Shown here: piece after piece, positions 17,695 through 30,819 of the stretch
How positions within the stretch are numbered: position 1 is the stretch's first letter
How the letters are laid out: the number at the start of each line of letters is the position of its first letter
NCBI RefSeq assembly: GCF_029893365.1
Contig: NZ_JARXUZ010000001.1
Coordinates: forward strand, 2,356,001-2,420,000
Direction of reading: 5' to 3'
From: Cryobacterium sp. CG_9.6
GTDB taxonomy: Bacteria > Actinomycetota > Actinomycetes > Actinomycetales > Microbacteriaceae
Length of the DNA stretch: 64,000 nt
Program-made: the position numbers and the translations under genes
Notes under the pieces: generated by a model
The model's input: only the letters and a program-made list of their open reading frames with translations
The model's database searches: none
Told to the model about the DNA's origin: nothing

Positions 17695-19026
17695 CTATTC
17701 GGAGGCGCCGGTGACGAGCGCCGCTTGGTCCGTTCCGATCAGCGCCATGTTGCGCAGCGATTCACTTCCGGGAGTGAAATAGTCGTTATGGCCCCACGAT
17801 TTGCTGAGTGATCGCCCGGTCACTGGATCACTCTCGCCATCCACGCCGAGTGTGTGTGCTCCATAGGAGTCAGCTCCGGGATCGCTTCCGAAGAAGCCGC
17901 TGTTGACCGCTGGGTCCCAGTCGGCTTCCCCCACGTAGACGTTCCCGTCGGCCACGTCGAGTCGATCGATCGATTGGATGGCGCTCCCCGGCGAACCCAC
18001 CATCACGAGTGCGTCAACCTGCACGGAATTTCGCCCCAGTGCCTCGAGCGCCACGAGCGAGCCGTAGGAATGCGCGAATACCGACAGGAACGGCTGCCGG
18101 TCGGTTCGGGTGGAGCGGATGCCATCCCACGAGTCCACCAGAAAATCGGCGCCAGCATCGGCTCGGGTGAGCCCGCCCACGGTGAAGAGGCTCGGCGTCT
18201 CGTAGCCAATCCAGGCGATCGTCGCCACGCTCGGTACCGAGGACCGGGTGACCTCGGCCCGGTCGCGCAGTACCTGCACCTGTTCGGCGTAGAGGTCATC
18301 GGCCGTCGTCGACCAGTTGACGAGCTGCTCCCGCACACCGTAATTCATGCCCGGAACGAGGTAGCTCACAAAATCGGCCGTGTCCGGGTCCCCGAGAGCA
18401 ATGGCGGCTCGTCCCCCGTCGGCCAGGTCCAGCAGCACGAGGCTGCGAGGCGGAGAGGTACACGCGGACAGCAACGCCTTCGTGATCTCGGACATGACCG
18501 ACAATTGGCGGGTCGCACTCTGGCGCTCGGACCGCTCGGGATGCGCGGTGAGCCGCTCGGCTGCAGTGGACATTGCCTCGCCAAGATAGCGGGCATTGGC
18601 GGCACTGCGGGCAAGCAGCGGAACACCGTCCAAATTACCCACGAGCTGGGGAACATCGGTCTCCAGAACCGTGCGTTCGGCCGTATCCAGCGCCAGCCAC
18701 CAACCGGTGACGGCGCTGGCGGCCGGTGGGGTGGCAAGAATGCTGCCAATGCCGGCGGGGTTAGTGGTGGCGAAGGTGGCCAGTTCGGTGGGGCTGAGCT
18801 GAGTGAGCGCCTCCAGTGCCGCGATGCCGGTGGAGCTGCGCCCCGCACGCTCGGCGCCATCGGCATCCACCGACGAGCTGACCGAGATCCTGGCCCCCAG
18901 CGAATCCAAAACCGGACTGGGGGCGAGCCCAATGGCGGAGTGCACCACGCTGACCCGATTGGATTCCGGCATCGAGAATGACTCGTTGGGGCCCCCCAGA
19001 GCCAGTGATACCAAGACTGCCACCAT
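17695..19026 (-). CDS. Alpha/beta hydrolase of the DUF1023 type
   Basis: A 443-residue protein with the start taken at ATG 19026 (MVAVLVSLALGGPNESFS). The frame is open to 19107, and a shorter start at MPESNRVSVV is possible. The N-terminal helical part holds WWLALDTAERTVL and PQLVGNLDGVPLLAR, the DUF1023 hallmark. The hydrolase core has FAHSYGSLVALEAL (nucleophile Ser in HSYGS), DALVMVGSPG and a C-terminal WGHNDYF with the likely catalytic His. The substrate is unknown; secreted lipase- or esterase-like activity is usual speculation for the family. Monocistronic, downstream of ligA. Confidence 0.78.
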   Translation of the reverse strand: MVAVLVSLALGGPNESFSMPESNRVSVVHSAIGLAPSPVLDSLGARISVSSSVDADGAERAGRSSTGIAALEALTQLSPTELATFATTNPAGIGSILATPPAASAVTGWWLALDTAERTVLETDVPQLVGNLDGVPLLARSAANARYLGEAMSTAAERLTAHPERSERQSATRQLSVMSEITKALLSACTSPPRSLVLLDLADGGRAAIALGDPDTADFVSYLVPGMNYGVREQLVNWSTTADDLYAEQVQVLRDRAEVTRSSVPSVATIAWIGYETPSLFTVGGLTRADAGADFLVDSWDGIRSTRTDRQPFLSVFAHSYGSLVALEALGRNSVQVDALVMVGSPGSAIQSIDRLDVADGNVYVGEADWDPAVNSGFFGSDPGADSYGAHTLGVDGESDPVTGRSLSKSWGHNDYFTPGSESLRNMALIGTDQAALVTGASE

Positions 19027-19180
19027 GTCGAACAGCGTTACATCCCCTCGCGCATACCGCTGCGTGTGGTACGCCCACCCGGCGCACATATATGTCGATA
19101 TCAGCATATGGCGACACGGGCAAAAAAAGAAGTCCAGATCCTACTTCGACGAAGAGTCTGCCCTTAGTATGCGAGGAAAT

Positions 19181-21472
<2,292 letters not shown>

Positions 21473-22648
21473 TCACGCGCCGCTGGTGGCGGAAACCGGA
21501 ACAGCACCGACCGGGACAGCACTGATTGGGACAGCACCGATCGGAACAGCACTGACCGTGCGGTCAATGGTGCACTGGCCAAGCACCCGGGTTCCCAGGT
21601 AGACGACGGCGGTCTGACCCGGAGACACACCGGTGAGCGGCTCGTTCGGGAGGATTTTCAGCTCCACACGGTCGGCATTGCGTACAACCTGCGCAACAGC
21701 GGGCACCGGGTCGGCGTGAGCACGAATCTGCACGTGACACTCAAACGCGATCTCCGGTGTGGCGGGGGCGAGGCCGGCCCAGGTGAAGAAATCACCGGCG
21801 ATCTCCTTGACGGCGAGCGCCTCCTTGGGCCCCACGACGACGGTATTGGAAATCGGGCGCACCTCAAGCACAAACCGCGGCTTGCCGTCGGAGGCCGGGG
21901 TGCCGATTGACAGGCCCTTACGTTGACCCACCGTGAAGGCCACCGCACCCGCATGTTCGCCGAGTTTGTTACCCTCGCGGTCCAGAATGTCGCCCGTGGC
22001 CGGAGCAACCCGTTCGCCGAGCCACCCACGGGTGTCTCCGTCGGGGATGAAGCAGATGTCGTAGGAGTCGGGCTTGTTCGCCACCGAGAAACCACGGGCT
22101 GCGGCTTCGGCGCGGACTTCGGCCTTGGACGGCGTGGCACCGAGCGGAAACATGGAGTGGTTGAGCTGATCGGCGGTGAGCACTCCGAGCACATAGGACT
22201 GGTCCTTGGCCCAGGCGGCGGCGCGGTGCAACTCATTGTTACCGTCGGCATCCGTCACAATGCTCGCGTAGTGGCCGGTCACGACGGCATCAAAGCCCAG
22301 GTCAATCGCCTTCTCGAGCAGAGCGGCGAACTTGATCTTTTCGTTGCAGCGCATGCAGGGGTTCGGGGTTCGCCCGGCGGCATACTCGGCAATGAAGTCG
22401 TCAACGACATCGAGCTTGAAACGCTCGGAGAAGTCCCACACGTAGTAGGGAATCCCGATGATGTTGGCGGCTCGCTGGGCATCCATCGAGTCCTCAACCG
22501 TGCAGCACCCACGACTGCCGGTGCGCAGTGTTCCCGGCATCCTGCTGAGCGCAAGATGCACGCCCACCACCTCGTGTCCTGCCTCGACCGCTCGTGCTGC
22601 GGCCACGGCGGAATCTACACCGCCACTCATTGCTGCTAAAACCTTCAC
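21473..22648 (-). CDS. mnmA: tRNA-specific 2-thiouridylase
   Basis: A 391-residue enzyme with the PP-loop [26 protein letters not shown] (first catalytic Cys) and [10 protein letters not shown] (second Cys). The C-terminal beta-barrel ends in [18 protein letters not shown]. It thiolates U34 of tRNA for Lys, Glu and Gln, using sulfur from the desulfurase encoded just upstream. The protein ends with a repetitive Ala-Val-Pro tail encoded by a 15-bp tandem repeat. The start is GTG at 22648, with a -10 hexamer six bases before it. Confidence 0.96.
   Translation of the reverse strand: MKVLAAMSGGVDSAVAAARAVEAGHEVVGVHLALSRMPGTLRTGSRGCCTVEDSMDAQRAANIIGIPYYVWDFSERFKLDVVDDFIAEYAAGRTPNPCMRCNEKIKFAALLEKAIDLGFDAVVTGHYASIVTDADGNNELHRAAAWAKDQSYVLGVLTADQLNHSMFPLGATPSKAEVRAEAAARGFSVANKPDSYDICFIPDGDTRGWLGERVAPATGDILDREGNKLGEHAGAVAFTVGQRKGLSIGTPASDGKPRFVLEVRPISNTVVVGPKEALAVKEIAGDFFTWAGLAPATPEIAFECHVQIRAHADPVPAVAQVVRNADRVELKILPNEPLTGVSPGQTAVVYLGTRVLGQCTIDRTVSAVPIGAVPISAVPVGAVPVSATSGA
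21498..21557. repeat. Four tandem 15-bp repeats in the 3' end of mnmA
   Basis: Units related to GGAACAGCACCGACC occur four times back to back (21498, 21513, 21528, 21543) with one to three differences each. On the coding strand they give the five-residue repeat (G/S)AVP(I/V). They encode a flexible tail outside the catalytic fold. Confidence 0.85.
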
Positions 22649-22654
22649 CGGGCA

Positions 22655-22660
22655 AGTGTA
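22655..22660 (-). promoter_or_regulatory. -10 element, leaderless start of mnmA
   Basis: TACACT on the minus strand sits six bases before the GTG at 22648, in the short gap after the desulfurase stop. mnmA may therefore have its own promoter. Confidence 0.35.
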
Positions 22661-22683
22661 ATCGCTGCGGCGGCTCCGAGGAA

Positions 22684-23871
22684 CTAGGCCCTCGGTACCC
22701 GATCAGCCATTCCGGCCCGCTCGGCCTGAGCGTGGGCAGCGGGCAATGCCCTCAGCAGGGCCGCCACGTCGTCCTCGGTCGTCGTGCGCCCCAGGGTAAT
22801 TCGCAACGCGCCCCGAGATTCAACGGCGGTGCGTCCCATGGCCCGGAGCACATGGGAGGGTTCGGGAATGCCGGCCTGGCAGGCCGACCCAGTTGACACC
22901 GACACGCCGGCTACGTCGAGCAGAAAGAGCAGCGAATCCCCCTCGCAGCCCGGAAAGCTGAAGTGGGCATTCCCTGGCAGGCGCCCGGCAGAGTCCGGGT
23001 CACCGTTGAGGATCGCGGCCGGGGCAATGCGCCGAACCCCGGCAATCACCAGGTCCCGGAGCCCCTCCAGCCGGGCATGCTCCGCACGCTGACCCGCCCC
23101 GAAAGCGGATGCCGCCACGGCGAAAGACACGGCCGCCGCAACGTCCTGGGTACCGCTGCGCACCTGGCGCTGTTGCCCGCCACCGTGCAGCAGCGGCACC
23201 ACCGCGGTACGTCGACCCAGAATGAGCGCCCCAATTCCTACCGGGCCACCAATCTTGTGGGCCGACAGGCTCACCGCGCTCACCCCGGCGGCGCTCAGCA
23301 CAGCGAAGTCGATGGGCAGGTGCCCGTAGGCCGCCACGGCATCCACGTGCACGGGAATGTCGTGGGCGGCGGCGAGCGCGGCGATCTCGGCGAGAGGCTG
23401 GATCGTGCCGACCTCGTTGTTGGCCGCGATCACGGTGATCAGGGCAATGTCGTCGGGGTGTGCGGTGATGGCGGCGGCAAGGGCCGTGAGGTTGATGCGC
23501 CCGAGGCGATCGAGAGGAATCCATTCCAGCAGAGCGTCGTCATGGGCGGCGAGCCAGTCCACGCTGTCCAGCGTGGCGTGGTGCTCACCTTCGGCCACAA
23601 GAATGCGTCGGCGCGGAGCGCGAGCCCAGAACAGTCCCTTGATGGCGAGGTTGATGGCTTCGGTGCCACTGCCGGTGAAGACCACTTCGATGGGGTCGCT
23701 GTTCACACTGGCAGCCACGTGTTCTCGGGCCTCTTCGAGCATGCGTTTGGCATTTTGGCCCTGGCTGTGCACGGAGGCGGGGTTTCCGACCACGGTCATC
23801 GCCTCGGCGTAGGCGGTGATCGCCGCGGGAAGCAGGGGTGTGGTGGCCGCGTGATCGAGGTAGACAACCAT
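22684..23871 (-). CDS. Cysteine desulfurase (NifS/IscS family)
   Basis: A 395-residue PLP enzyme. [13 protein letters not shown] is at the N-terminus, [14 protein letters not shown] carries the PLP Lys (near 202), and the sulfur-carrying Cys loop is [18 protein letters not shown]. It takes sulfur from cysteine as an enzyme persulfide. Being immediately upstream of mnmA, it probably feeds tRNA thiolation and possibly Fe-S assembly. The ribosome site AAGAAGGA is ideal for the ATG at 23871. Confidence 0.95.
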   Translation of the reverse strand: MVVYLDHAATTPLLPAAITAYAEAMTVVGNPASVHSQGQNAKRMLEEAREHVAASVNSDPIEVVFTGSGTEAINLAIKGLFWARAPRRRILVAEGEHHATLDSVDWLAAHDDALLEWIPLDRLGRINLTALAAAITAHPDDIALITVIAANNEVGTIQPLAEIAALAAAHDIPVHVDAVAAYGHLPIDFAVLSAAGVSAVSLSAHKIGGPVGIGALILGRRTAVVPLLHGGGQQRQVRSGTQDVAAAVSFAVAASAFGAGQRAEHARLEGLRDLVIAGVRRIAPAAILNGDPDSAGRLPGNAHFSFPGCEGDSLLFLLDVAGVSVSTGSACQAGIPEPSHVLRAMGRTAVESRGALRITLGRTTTEDDVAALLRALPAAHAQAERAGMADRVPRA

Positions 23872-23950
23872 CTGGTCCTTCTTTTCTCCAAGTAATTCAA
23901 GCGTTTCAACTCTAGTTCCGGCCGTGGTCGGAACGTTCCCTCACACTGAT

Positions 23951-23956
23951 TACTCT
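23951..23956 (+). promoter_or_regulatory. -10 element, leaderless start of glgX
   Basis: TACTCT lies six bases before the ATG at 23963, and no ribosome site precedes the ATG. This supports MTHADPLRN as the true N-terminus. Confidence 0.45.
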
Positions 23957-23962
23957 TATTTC

Positions 23963-26065
23963 ATGACCCACGCCGATCCCCTGCGCAACCTCGGCGTACG
24001 AATTACCTCCAGTGGTGGCGAGTTGCGCGTGTGGTCCGCTGGAGCGGATGCCATCGAGCTGTGCATCTTCGACGAGACCGACCCCAACTGGATCATCAAG
24101 ACCATTCCGATGACCCGGGACGAGAACAACGTGTGGTCGGCGCAGTCACGCACTCTCTCGCCCGGACGGCGCTACGGCATCCGCGTGTCGGGTCCAGCCG
24201 GGCCCCGCAATTCCTTCCACCCCGAAACGACTCTGCTCGAGCCCTACTCCCGAGGCCTGGTTCGGGTGGGAGCCGACCGCTGGCAATCCTCGGTCATTGA
24301 CGACCGGTTCGACTGGAACAACGTGGCAAAGCCTGCCATTCCGCTCGACCACACGGTGGTGTACGAGGCGCATGTGCGCGGCATCAGCCGCCTCAACAAG
24401 AAGATTCCCCCGGCGCTCCGGGGCACCTATGCGGGCCTCGGTCACGCGTCAACCATCGACTACCTCACCAATCTCGGTGTCACCTCGGTGGAGCTTCTTC
24501 CCGTGCAGGCTTTTGTGTCTGAGCAGCGACTCATCAAGCAGGGCCTCATCAACTACTGGGGCTACAACACCCTTAACTTCTTCTCACCGCACGCCGACTA
24601 CGCCACCCAGGCCGCGCAATCCGACGGACCGGATGCCGTCTTGCGGGAGTTCAAGGGCATGGTCAAGGTGTTGCATGAGGCCGGCCTCGAAGTCATCATG
24701 GACGTCGTGTACAACCACACGGCCGAAGAAGGACCCAACGGTCCGGTAACGAGCCTGCGCGGCATCGACAATGCCGAGTATTACCGCCAGACCGAGGCCG
24801 GCCAGTACATCGATGTGACCGGATGCGGCAACACCGTCAACTTTGCTCGCGAGGTTCCGCGGCGCCTCGTCATGGACTCCCTGCGGTACTGGGCCAATGA
24901 GGTGCAGGTGGACGGCTTTCGGTTCGACCTGGCGGCCACCCTCGGGCGTGACGACGGCGTGGTCTATGATCCGGAGCATCCGCTTCTCACCGGCATTCGC
25001 GACGACCCGGCGCTCGCCGGCGTCAAGCTCATTGCCGAACCGTGGGATGTGGGGCAGGGCGGCTGGCAGACGGGAAACTTCGCGCCCGGCTGGACGGAGT
25101 GGAACGACCGCTACCGTGACCGGATGCGTGACTTCTGGCTCAGCGATATGCGCAGCATGCGCTACTCGGGGAGTGCCGGAAGTGGAATCGGTCGATTCGC
25201 TACCCGGGTGGCCGGGTCAAGCAACACCTTTTCGACCGATCGCGGACCACTGGCCTCGCTCAACTTCATCACCGCGCACGACGGATTCACCCTCGCTGAC
25301 CTCACTGCCTACGACACGAAGCACAACCTAGGCAACGGCGAGTCCAATCGAGATGGCACCGGGAATAACAACTCGTTCAACCACGGTGTGGAGGGACCCA
25401 CCCGGGACGTGACGATTCTGGCCACCCGGCGCAAGGCCATGCGAAACCTGCTCGGCACTCTGCTGCTCTCTGCTGGGATACCGATGATCACGGCCGGGGA
25501 TGAGTTTGGTCGCAGTCAGCGGGGTAACAACAACGCGTACTGCCAAGACAGCGAACTCACCTGGCTGAACTGGGACTTTGACGACTGGCAGCAGGATCTG
25601 CACCGCGTAAGTCGTCGCCTGCTTCAGCTGCGACGGGAAAACCCGGCCCTGCGGCCGGTGCGGTTCGGTCGTTTCGGGGAGACCACGCCGAGCGCGAGCC
25701 AATTGGATTGGTACAACATGGCTGGCCAGTCGATGTCACACGACGACTGGAACGCCCCGGAGGCACGCACCCTGCAGTACATGGCAGCGAGCACGCCCGA
25801 ACACGAGGAGTTCAACCGCATTCTGCTCGTTGTGCATGCGCGTGAGCAGAATGCCACGGTCATACTCCCCCAGCATCCGGGGGTGACGTCGTACACCCTG
25901 CTCTGGGATTCGAGCCACGATGACCTGCACGATGCGGTGATCGAGCACAAACCCGGCGCGACACTGCTAATGACCGGCGCGTCCATGCAGCTCCTCCGAG
26001 CCCACGGCGCGGTGCCCCGGGCCGTGGGAAAAAAGAAGAGCAAAAAGAAGTCCGCCTCCGCGTAG
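23963..26065 (+). CDS. glgX: Glycogen debranching enzyme (isoamylase type)
   Basis: A 700-residue GH13 enzyme. An N-terminal CBM48 domain (VRITSSGGELRVWSAGADAIELCIFDE) precedes the barrel, with VDGFRFDLAATLGRD (nucleophile Asp), LIAEPWDVG (acid Glu) and FITAHDGFTLADL (His-Asp). The order and spacing match GlgX, which removes alpha-1,6 branches from phosphorylase-trimmed glycogen. It ends in a Lys-rich tail (GKKKSKKKSASA). It converges on glgP with 20 bp between stops. Confidence 0.96.
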   Translation: MTHADPLRNLGVRITSSGGELRVWSAGADAIELCIFDETDPNWIIKTIPMTRDENNVWSAQSRTLSPGRRYGIRVSGPAGPRNSFHPETTLLEPYSRGLVRVGADRWQSSVIDDRFDWNNVAKPAIPLDHTVVYEAHVRGISRLNKKIPPALRGTYAGLGHASTIDYLTNLGVTSVELLPVQAFVSEQRLIKQGLINYWGYNTLNFFSPHADYATQAAQSDGPDAVLREFKGMVKVLHEAGLEVIMDVVYNHTAEEGPNGPVTSLRGIDNAEYYRQTEAGQYIDVTGCGNTVNFAREVPRRLVMDSLRYWANEVQVDGFRFDLAATLGRDDGVVYDPEHPLLTGIRDDPALAGVKLIAEPWDVGQGGWQTGNFAPGWTEWNDRYRDRMRDFWLSDMRSMRYSGSAGSGIGRFATRVAGSSNTFSTDRGPLASLNFITAHDGFTLADLTAYDTKHNLGNGESNRDGTGNNNSFNHGVEGPTRDVTILATRRKAMRNLLGTLLLSAGIPMITAGDEFGRSQRGNNNAYCQDSELTWLNWDFDDWQQDLHRVSRRLLQLRRENPALRPVRFGRFGETTPSASQLDWYNMAGQSMSHDDWNAPEARTLQYMAASTPEHEEFNRILLVVHAREQNATVILPQHPGVTSYTLLWDSSHDDLHDAVIEHKPGATLLMTGASMQLLRAHGAVPRAVGKKKSKKKSASA

Positions 26066-26067
26066 TG

Positions 26068-26080
26068 CCGGAGGCTCCGG
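26068..26080. terminator. Short hairpin between convergent glgX and glgP
   Basis: CCGGAG-G-CTCCGG forms a six-pair hairpin in the 20-bp gap. No U tract follows, so termination strength is doubtful. Confidence 0.3.
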
Positions 26081-26085
26081 TCACG

Positions 26086-28668
26086 CTAGTTCGCCACCGC
26101 TACGAGACCCATTTCCGCGGGGCCGAGGAGCAGGGCGTTGCGCGGCACCACGCGAACGGTGTACCCGAAGGCGCCGGCGCGGTCTAGCTCGACCGTTCCG
26201 GTGAAAAGGGTGGCGACACCGTATGACGCCGTGTCGTCGTCGCTCTCGCGTTTCGCGGAGGCCACGAGCGCCTGACTGGCGGTGTCCTTCAGGTCATCAG
26301 TTCCGGAACTCCGGCCGTAGACCACCTCGACCGTGACGTCCGAGGGAAGCAGCCCGTTCAGCTGCACGTGAGCCCGAAGGTGCAGGTCGTCTCCGACCTG
26401 CGGCACGGCGCTGACTCCACCGGATTCCACGTGGGTGACCGCCACAGCCGGCCACTGCGAAACGATCTTGCTCTTCCAAGCGGCGAGCTCACGGGCGGCG
26501 CGGTAGTTGTTCGAGGAGAGGAGTCGCTCGTAGTGGCCCGCCGGACGGTACAGCCGTTCCACATACTGACGCACCATGCGGTCCGCGCTCAGTTCGGGAG
26601 AGAGCGTGGCCAGTGTGTGACGAATGTTGCTGACCCAGCGTTCGGGAACATCGTCGCTGCTTCGTTCGTAAAACATGGGGGCAACCTGGTGCTCCATCAG
26701 GTCGTAGAGTGCTTCCGCTTCGATCCGGTCCCGCTCGGCCGAATCGCCCGCGGCATCCGCTGAGGGAATGGCCCAGCCGTTCTTTCCGTCGTAGTACTCG
26801 GGCCACCAGCCGTCGAGGATCGACAGGTTGAGTGCCCCATTGAGTGCCGCTTTCATGCCCGATGTGCCACAGGCTTCGAGCGGTCGCAACGGGTTATTCA
26901 GCCACACATCGGTTCCCGGGTACATCAGCTGGGCCATGGCAATGTTGTAGTCCGGCAGAAAGGCGATGCGGGTGCGCAGCTCCGGGTCGGCTGCAAACTG
27001 CACGATCTTCTGAATCAACCTCTTGCCCTCTTCATCGGCCGGGTGAGACTTGCCGGCGATGACAATTTGGATCGGTCGTTCCGGGTTGAGCAGCAGCGCC
27101 CGGAGGCGCGCCGGGTCGTGCAGCATGAGGGTGAGACGCTTATACGTGGGAACTCGGCGAGCAAACCCGATCGTGAGCACGTTGGGGTCGAAGACTCGGC
27201 CAATCCAGGCCGGCGGAATACCTCCCGGATTCTGGTCCCGCCAGGCGTTCGTCAACCGGCGTCGAGCGTCCTCCACGAAGTGCAGACGCATCTGACCACG
27301 GGCAGACCAGAGGTCTTGATCGGTGACCTCGGGTGAAGCCCAGTCGGCCGTGGTGGTGTCACTGGTCCCGAGCCGATTTTCGGCCAGGGCAAGCAGGGTG
27401 GGGTCGGTCCAGCTGGGTGCGTGCACGCCATTGGTGATCGATCCGATCGGTACTTCCGCAGCATCAAAACCCGGCCACAGACCGTTGAACATGCGCCGGC
27501 TCACTCCGCCGTGCAGGGTCGAGACTCCGTTGGCATGCTGACCCAGGCGAAGGCCCATGATGGCCATATTGAAAACGTCGGGCGATCCGCCGTCATAACT
27601 TTCGGCCCCGAGGCTCAGCAGGTCATCGACCGCCACTCCGGGAAGAAGATCGGTTTCGAAGTACCGACGCACGAGCTGCCGCTCGAATCGATCGATTCCG
27701 GCAGCCACCGGCGTGTGCGTGGTGAACACCGTTCCGGCTCGCGCCACCTGCAGCGCCTCCTGAAAGCTCAGCCCCTCACCAATGAGGCTGGAAATACGCT
27801 CCAGGCCGAGGAAGCCGGCGTGCCCCTCATTCGTGTGAAAGACCTCGGGCTCCGGGAGGCCGCTCAGCGTGCTCCAGAGCTTGACGGCACGTGCCCCACC
27901 GATGCCGAGCAGCAGCTCCTGCAACAGGCGATGCTCTCCCCCGCCGCCATAGAGGCGGTCGGTCACCAAGCGCAGATCGTCCGGGTTCGGCGGTATGTCG
28001 GTGTCCAGCAGCAGCAAGCGGATGCGTCCCACCTGGGCCTGCCAGACCCGCGCGTGCAGGGTGCGATCGTCGGGCAGGGCAAGGGACACCTGAACGGCCG
28101 AGCCGTCGGCCCGGCGCAGCACGGAGAGCGGAAGCCCGTCGGGGTCAAGGAGCGGGTAGCTTTCCATCTGCCACCCGTCGGCTGAGATGGCCTGGCTGAA
28201 GTAACCCGCCCGGTAGAACAGTCCCACTCCCACTAGGGGAACACCCAGATCGGATGCGCTCTTGAGGTGGTCGCCGGCGAGGATTCCGAGCCCACCGGAA
28301 TACTGCGGAAGGGCAGCGGCAATACCGAACTCCGGGGAGAAGTAGGCGATGGCCGCCGGCTTCTCGCCTTTCAGGCCCTGATACCAGCGCGGCTTCTCGA
28401 GATAGTCGCGCAGGTCGCTGCATAGCGCCGAGACCCGGGCCACATACTCGGGGGTATCGGCGAGTTCTGCCAGCCGGCGCGGGTCCACAGCCCCCAGGAG
28501 AGCCACGGGATCGGTGCCGATCTCGCGCCACAGTTCCGGAGCAATGTGTTCGAATAGTTGACGGGTGGGCTCATGCCACGACCACCGCAGATTGCTGGCC
28601 AACTCTTCCAGAGCAACCAACGCCTCGGGCAGCACGGCACGGACGGTAAATTTACGTATCGCCTTCAC
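26086..28668 (-). CDS. glgP: Alpha-glucan (maltodextrin/glycogen) phosphorylase
   Basis: An 860-residue GT35 enzyme of the type with an N-terminal helical DUF3417 domain (LEELASNLRWSWHEPTRQLF). The phosphorylase core shows VFHTNEGHAGFLGLERI, PLEACGTSGMKAALNGALNL (PLP-site region) and ILDGWWPEYYDGKNGW. It releases glucose-1-phosphate from alpha-1,4 chains. The start is GTG at 28668, divergent from glgE with 81 bp between starts. A TAGGGT hexamer seven bases upstream suggests a leaderless mRNA. Confidence 0.95.
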   Translation of the reverse strand: MKAIRKFTVRAVLPEALVALEELASNLRWSWHEPTRQLFEHIAPELWREIGTDPVALLGAVDPRRLAELADTPEYVARVSALCSDLRDYLEKPRWYQGLKGEKPAAIAYFSPEFGIAAALPQYSGGLGILAGDHLKSASDLGVPLVGVGLFYRAGYFSQAISADGWQMESYPLLDPDGLPLSVLRRADGSAVQVSLALPDDRTLHARVWQAQVGRIRLLLLDTDIPPNPDDLRLVTDRLYGGGGEHRLLQELLLGIGGARAVKLWSTLSGLPEPEVFHTNEGHAGFLGLERISSLIGEGLSFQEALQVARAGTVFTTHTPVAAGIDRFERQLVRRYFETDLLPGVAVDDLLSLGAESYDGGSPDVFNMAIMGLRLGQHANGVSTLHGGVSRRMFNGLWPGFDAAEVPIGSITNGVHAPSWTDPTLLALAENRLGTSDTTTADWASPEVTDQDLWSARGQMRLHFVEDARRRLTNAWRDQNPGGIPPAWIGRVFDPNVLTIGFARRVPTYKRLTLMLHDPARLRALLLNPERPIQIVIAGKSHPADEEGKRLIQKIVQFAADPELRTRIAFLPDYNIAMAQLMYPGTDVWLNNPLRPLEACGTSGMKAALNGALNLSILDGWWPEYYDGKNGWAIPSADAAGDSAERDRIEAEALYDLMEHQVAPMFYERSSDDVPERWVSNIRHTLATLSPELSADRMVRQYVERLYRPAGHYERLLSSNNYRAARELAAWKSKIVSQWPAVAVTHVESGGVSAVPQVGDDLHLRAHVQLNGLLPSDVTVEVVYGRSSGTDDLKDTASQALVASAKRESDDDTASYGVATLFTGTVELDRAGAFGYTVRVVPRNALLLGPAEMGLVAVAN

Positions 28669-28675
28669 GAGTTAC

Positions 28676-28681
28676 ACCCTA
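28676..28681 (-). promoter_or_regulatory. -10 element upstream of glgP
   Basis: TAGGGT on the minus strand is seven bases before the GTG at 28668, compatible with a leaderless transcript within the 81-bp divergent glgP/glgE region. Confidence 0.35.
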
Positions 28682-28737
28682 GGTGCGCAGTGTGTCGGTT
28701 GTGTAACCGATGGAGCACATCGAGCATTTTTTCACGC

Positions 28738-28743
28738 TACGGT
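28738..28743 (+). promoter_or_regulatory. -10 element, leaderless start of glgE
   Basis: TACGGT is six bases before the GTG at 28750. The spacing supports that GTG as the start rather than the longer upstream frame, which would run inside glgP. Confidence 0.45.
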
Positions 28744-28749
28744 CGTGAT

Positions 28750-30819
28750 GTGGCTAAGACAGCAGGACGCAAAGACCTTCCGCAGACGACACCGGGTGCG
28801 CACAGCACTCCAACCGTCATCGGCCGAATTCCCGTGCTCGATCTGGCACCGCAGCTCGCCGACAACCTGTGGCCGGCGCGGGCCTTCGCGGGTGAGATTG
28901 TTCCCTTCGGGGCCACGGCCTTCCGGGAAGGGCACGACAGCATTGGAGTCTCTCTTCTCCTGACCGATCCCGCGGGCACCGTGACGGTGCACGCGATGAG
29001 CATGACGACAGCCGGCACCGACCGCTTTGCCGTGCGTGTTGCCCTGCCCACTGCGGGCACCTGGACCTATCGGGTTCGGGCGTACGCCGACGATTTCGCC
29101 ACCTGGCAGCACAACGCCGGCATCAAGATTCCCGCCGGAATCGACGTGGAACTCATGTTCACGATCGGTGCCCAGCTGATGGGTGCAGCCGGAACCGACA
29201 CCACCAGAACCGGCGCGGAACGCCGGGCGTTCCGGGCCGCGGCAGAAACTCTGTCCGATCAAACGCAGCCTCTCGCCCTTCGCCTAGCCGCCGTCGACAC
29301 CCCCCAGCTGGCCGCATTCCTGCACGCTCACCCTCTCTCCAGCCTGGAGTCGCACTCCGCCGAGCGCACCATCATCGTGGAACGCCGACGGGCCGGAGTT
29401 GGTTCCTGGTACGAATTCTTCCCCCGCTCCGAGGGTGCCATTCAGTCCGCCACCGGCTCCTGGACGAGCGGAACATTCCGGACGGCGGCGAAGCGCCTTC
29501 CGGCAGTGGCCGCCATGGGGTTCGATGTGCTCTACCTCCCGCCGATCCACCCCATCGGCACCGCGTTTCGCAAGGGACCTAACAACTCGCTCACCGTGGG
29601 TCCACACGACCCCGGTTCACCGTGGGCAATTGGTTCGGCCGACGGCGGACACGATGCGATCCACCCCGATCTGGGTACGGCCCAGGACTTCACCTACTTT
29701 CTGGGGCGGGCACGCAAGGCCGGACTCGAGGTGGCTCTCGACTTTGCTCTGCAGGCATCTCCCGATCACCCCTGGGTCACCGAGCACCCCGAGTGGTTCA
29801 CCACCCTTCCCGACGGCACCATTGCCTATGCGGAGAACCCACCCAAGAAGTATCAGGACATCTACCCGATCAACTTCGACAACGACCCCGACGGCATCCG
29901 CTTCGAAGCACTGAGAATTCTGCGGCACTGGATCGATCTGGGGGTGAAGATCTTTCGAGTGGATAATCCCCACACGAAACCCCTCGACTTCTGGGAGTGG
30001 CTCATTCGCGAGGTCAACGCCGAGCACCCGGATGTCGTGTTTCTGGCGGAGGCTTTCACCCGCCCGGCGCTCATGCAGGCGCTCGGCAAGGTGGGCTTTC
30101 AGCAGTCCTATACCTACTTCACCTGGCGGAACACCAAGACTGAGCTCGCGGAATTCTTCCACGGCCTCGCCACCGAGACGCCAGATTTTCTCCGCCCCAA
30201 CCTCTTCGTAAACACCCCCGACATTCTCACGGAATACCTGCAATTCGGCGGTCCCGCAGCGTTCAAGATTCGTGCTGCCCTGGCCGCCATGGCGGCTCCC
30301 ACCTGGGGCGTTTATGCCGGCTTTGAGCTCTTCGAGAATGTAGCCCGAATGGGCGCCGAGGAGAGCATCGACAGCGAAAAGTACGAGTACCGGCCGAGGG
30401 ACTGGGCGAAGGCGGAGCGGGACGGCGTGTCCCTGGCTCCGTACATCACCCAGCTCAACCGCATCCGCTCACAGCACCCGGCGTTGGCTCAGCTACGCAA
30501 CCTCGACATTCACGCCAGTGACGATGACTCGATTCTCGTCTTCAGCAAGTATCTGGCCGCTGCGGAAACGGGTACGGGACACGACGACGCCATCATCGTG
30601 GTGGCGAACGTGGATCCGCACTCGGTGCGGCAAACCACCGTCCACCTCGACGTCACCCGTTTTGGCCTGGACGCGGGGGCGACCTTCGATGTGTGCGACC
30701 TCATCACCGGAGCGATTTACACCTGGTCGGCTGATAATTTTGTTCGACTCGACGCATTCACTGAGCCCGTGCACATTCTGCGGGTGCAAGAACAGAAGTC
30801 AGGAAAGGCCAGCGCATGA
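28750..30819 (+). CDS. glgE: Alpha-1,4-glucan:maltose-1-phosphate maltosyltransferase
   Basis: A 689-residue GH13_3 enzyme. An N-terminal domain ([13 protein letters not shown]...[13 protein letters not shown]) is followed by the barrel with the nucleophile Asp in [19 protein letters not shown] and acid Glu in [14 protein letters not shown]. It extends alpha-glucan with maltose-1-phosphate. The frame is open upstream to 28558 but that part is antisense to glgP; the GTG at 28750 ([12 protein letters not shown]) matches family starts. It overlaps glgB by ATGA. Confidence 0.95.
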   Translation: MAKTAGRKDLPQTTPGAHSTPTVIGRIPVLDLAPQLADNLWPARAFAGEIVPFGATAFREGHDSIGVSLLLTDPAGTVTVHAMSMTTAGTDRFAVRVALPTAGTWTYRVRAYADDFATWQHNAGIKIPAGIDVELMFTIGAQLMGAAGTDTTRTGAERRAFRAAAETLSDQTQPLALRLAAVDTPQLAAFLHAHPLSSLESHSAERTIIVERRRAGVGSWYEFFPRSEGAIQSATGSWTSGTFRTAAKRLPAVAAMGFDVLYLPPIHPIGTAFRKGPNNSLTVGPHDPGSPWAIGSADGGHDAIHPDLGTAQDFTYFLGRARKAGLEVALDFALQASPDHPWVTEHPEWFTTLPDGTIAYAENPPKKYQDIYPINFDNDPDGIRFEALRILRHWIDLGVKIFRVDNPHTKPLDFWEWLIREVNAEHPDVVFLAEAFTRPALMQALGKVGFQQSYTYFTWRNTKTELAEFFHGLATETPDFLRPNLFVNTPDILTEYLQFGGPAAFKIRAALAAMAAPTWGVYAGFELFENVARMGAEESIDSEKYEYRPRDWAKAERDGVSLAPYITQLNRIRSQHPALAQLRNLDIHASDDDSILVFSKYLAAAETGTGHDDAIIVVANVDPHSVRQTTVHLDVTRFGLDAGATFDVCDLITGAIYTWSADNFVRLDAFTEPVHILRVQEQKSGKASA

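Noticed and set aside
28558..28749. Longer N-terminus of glgE
   Set aside because: This part is antisense to the 5' end of glgP and does not resemble GlgE; the GTG at 28750 fits family and promoter spacing.
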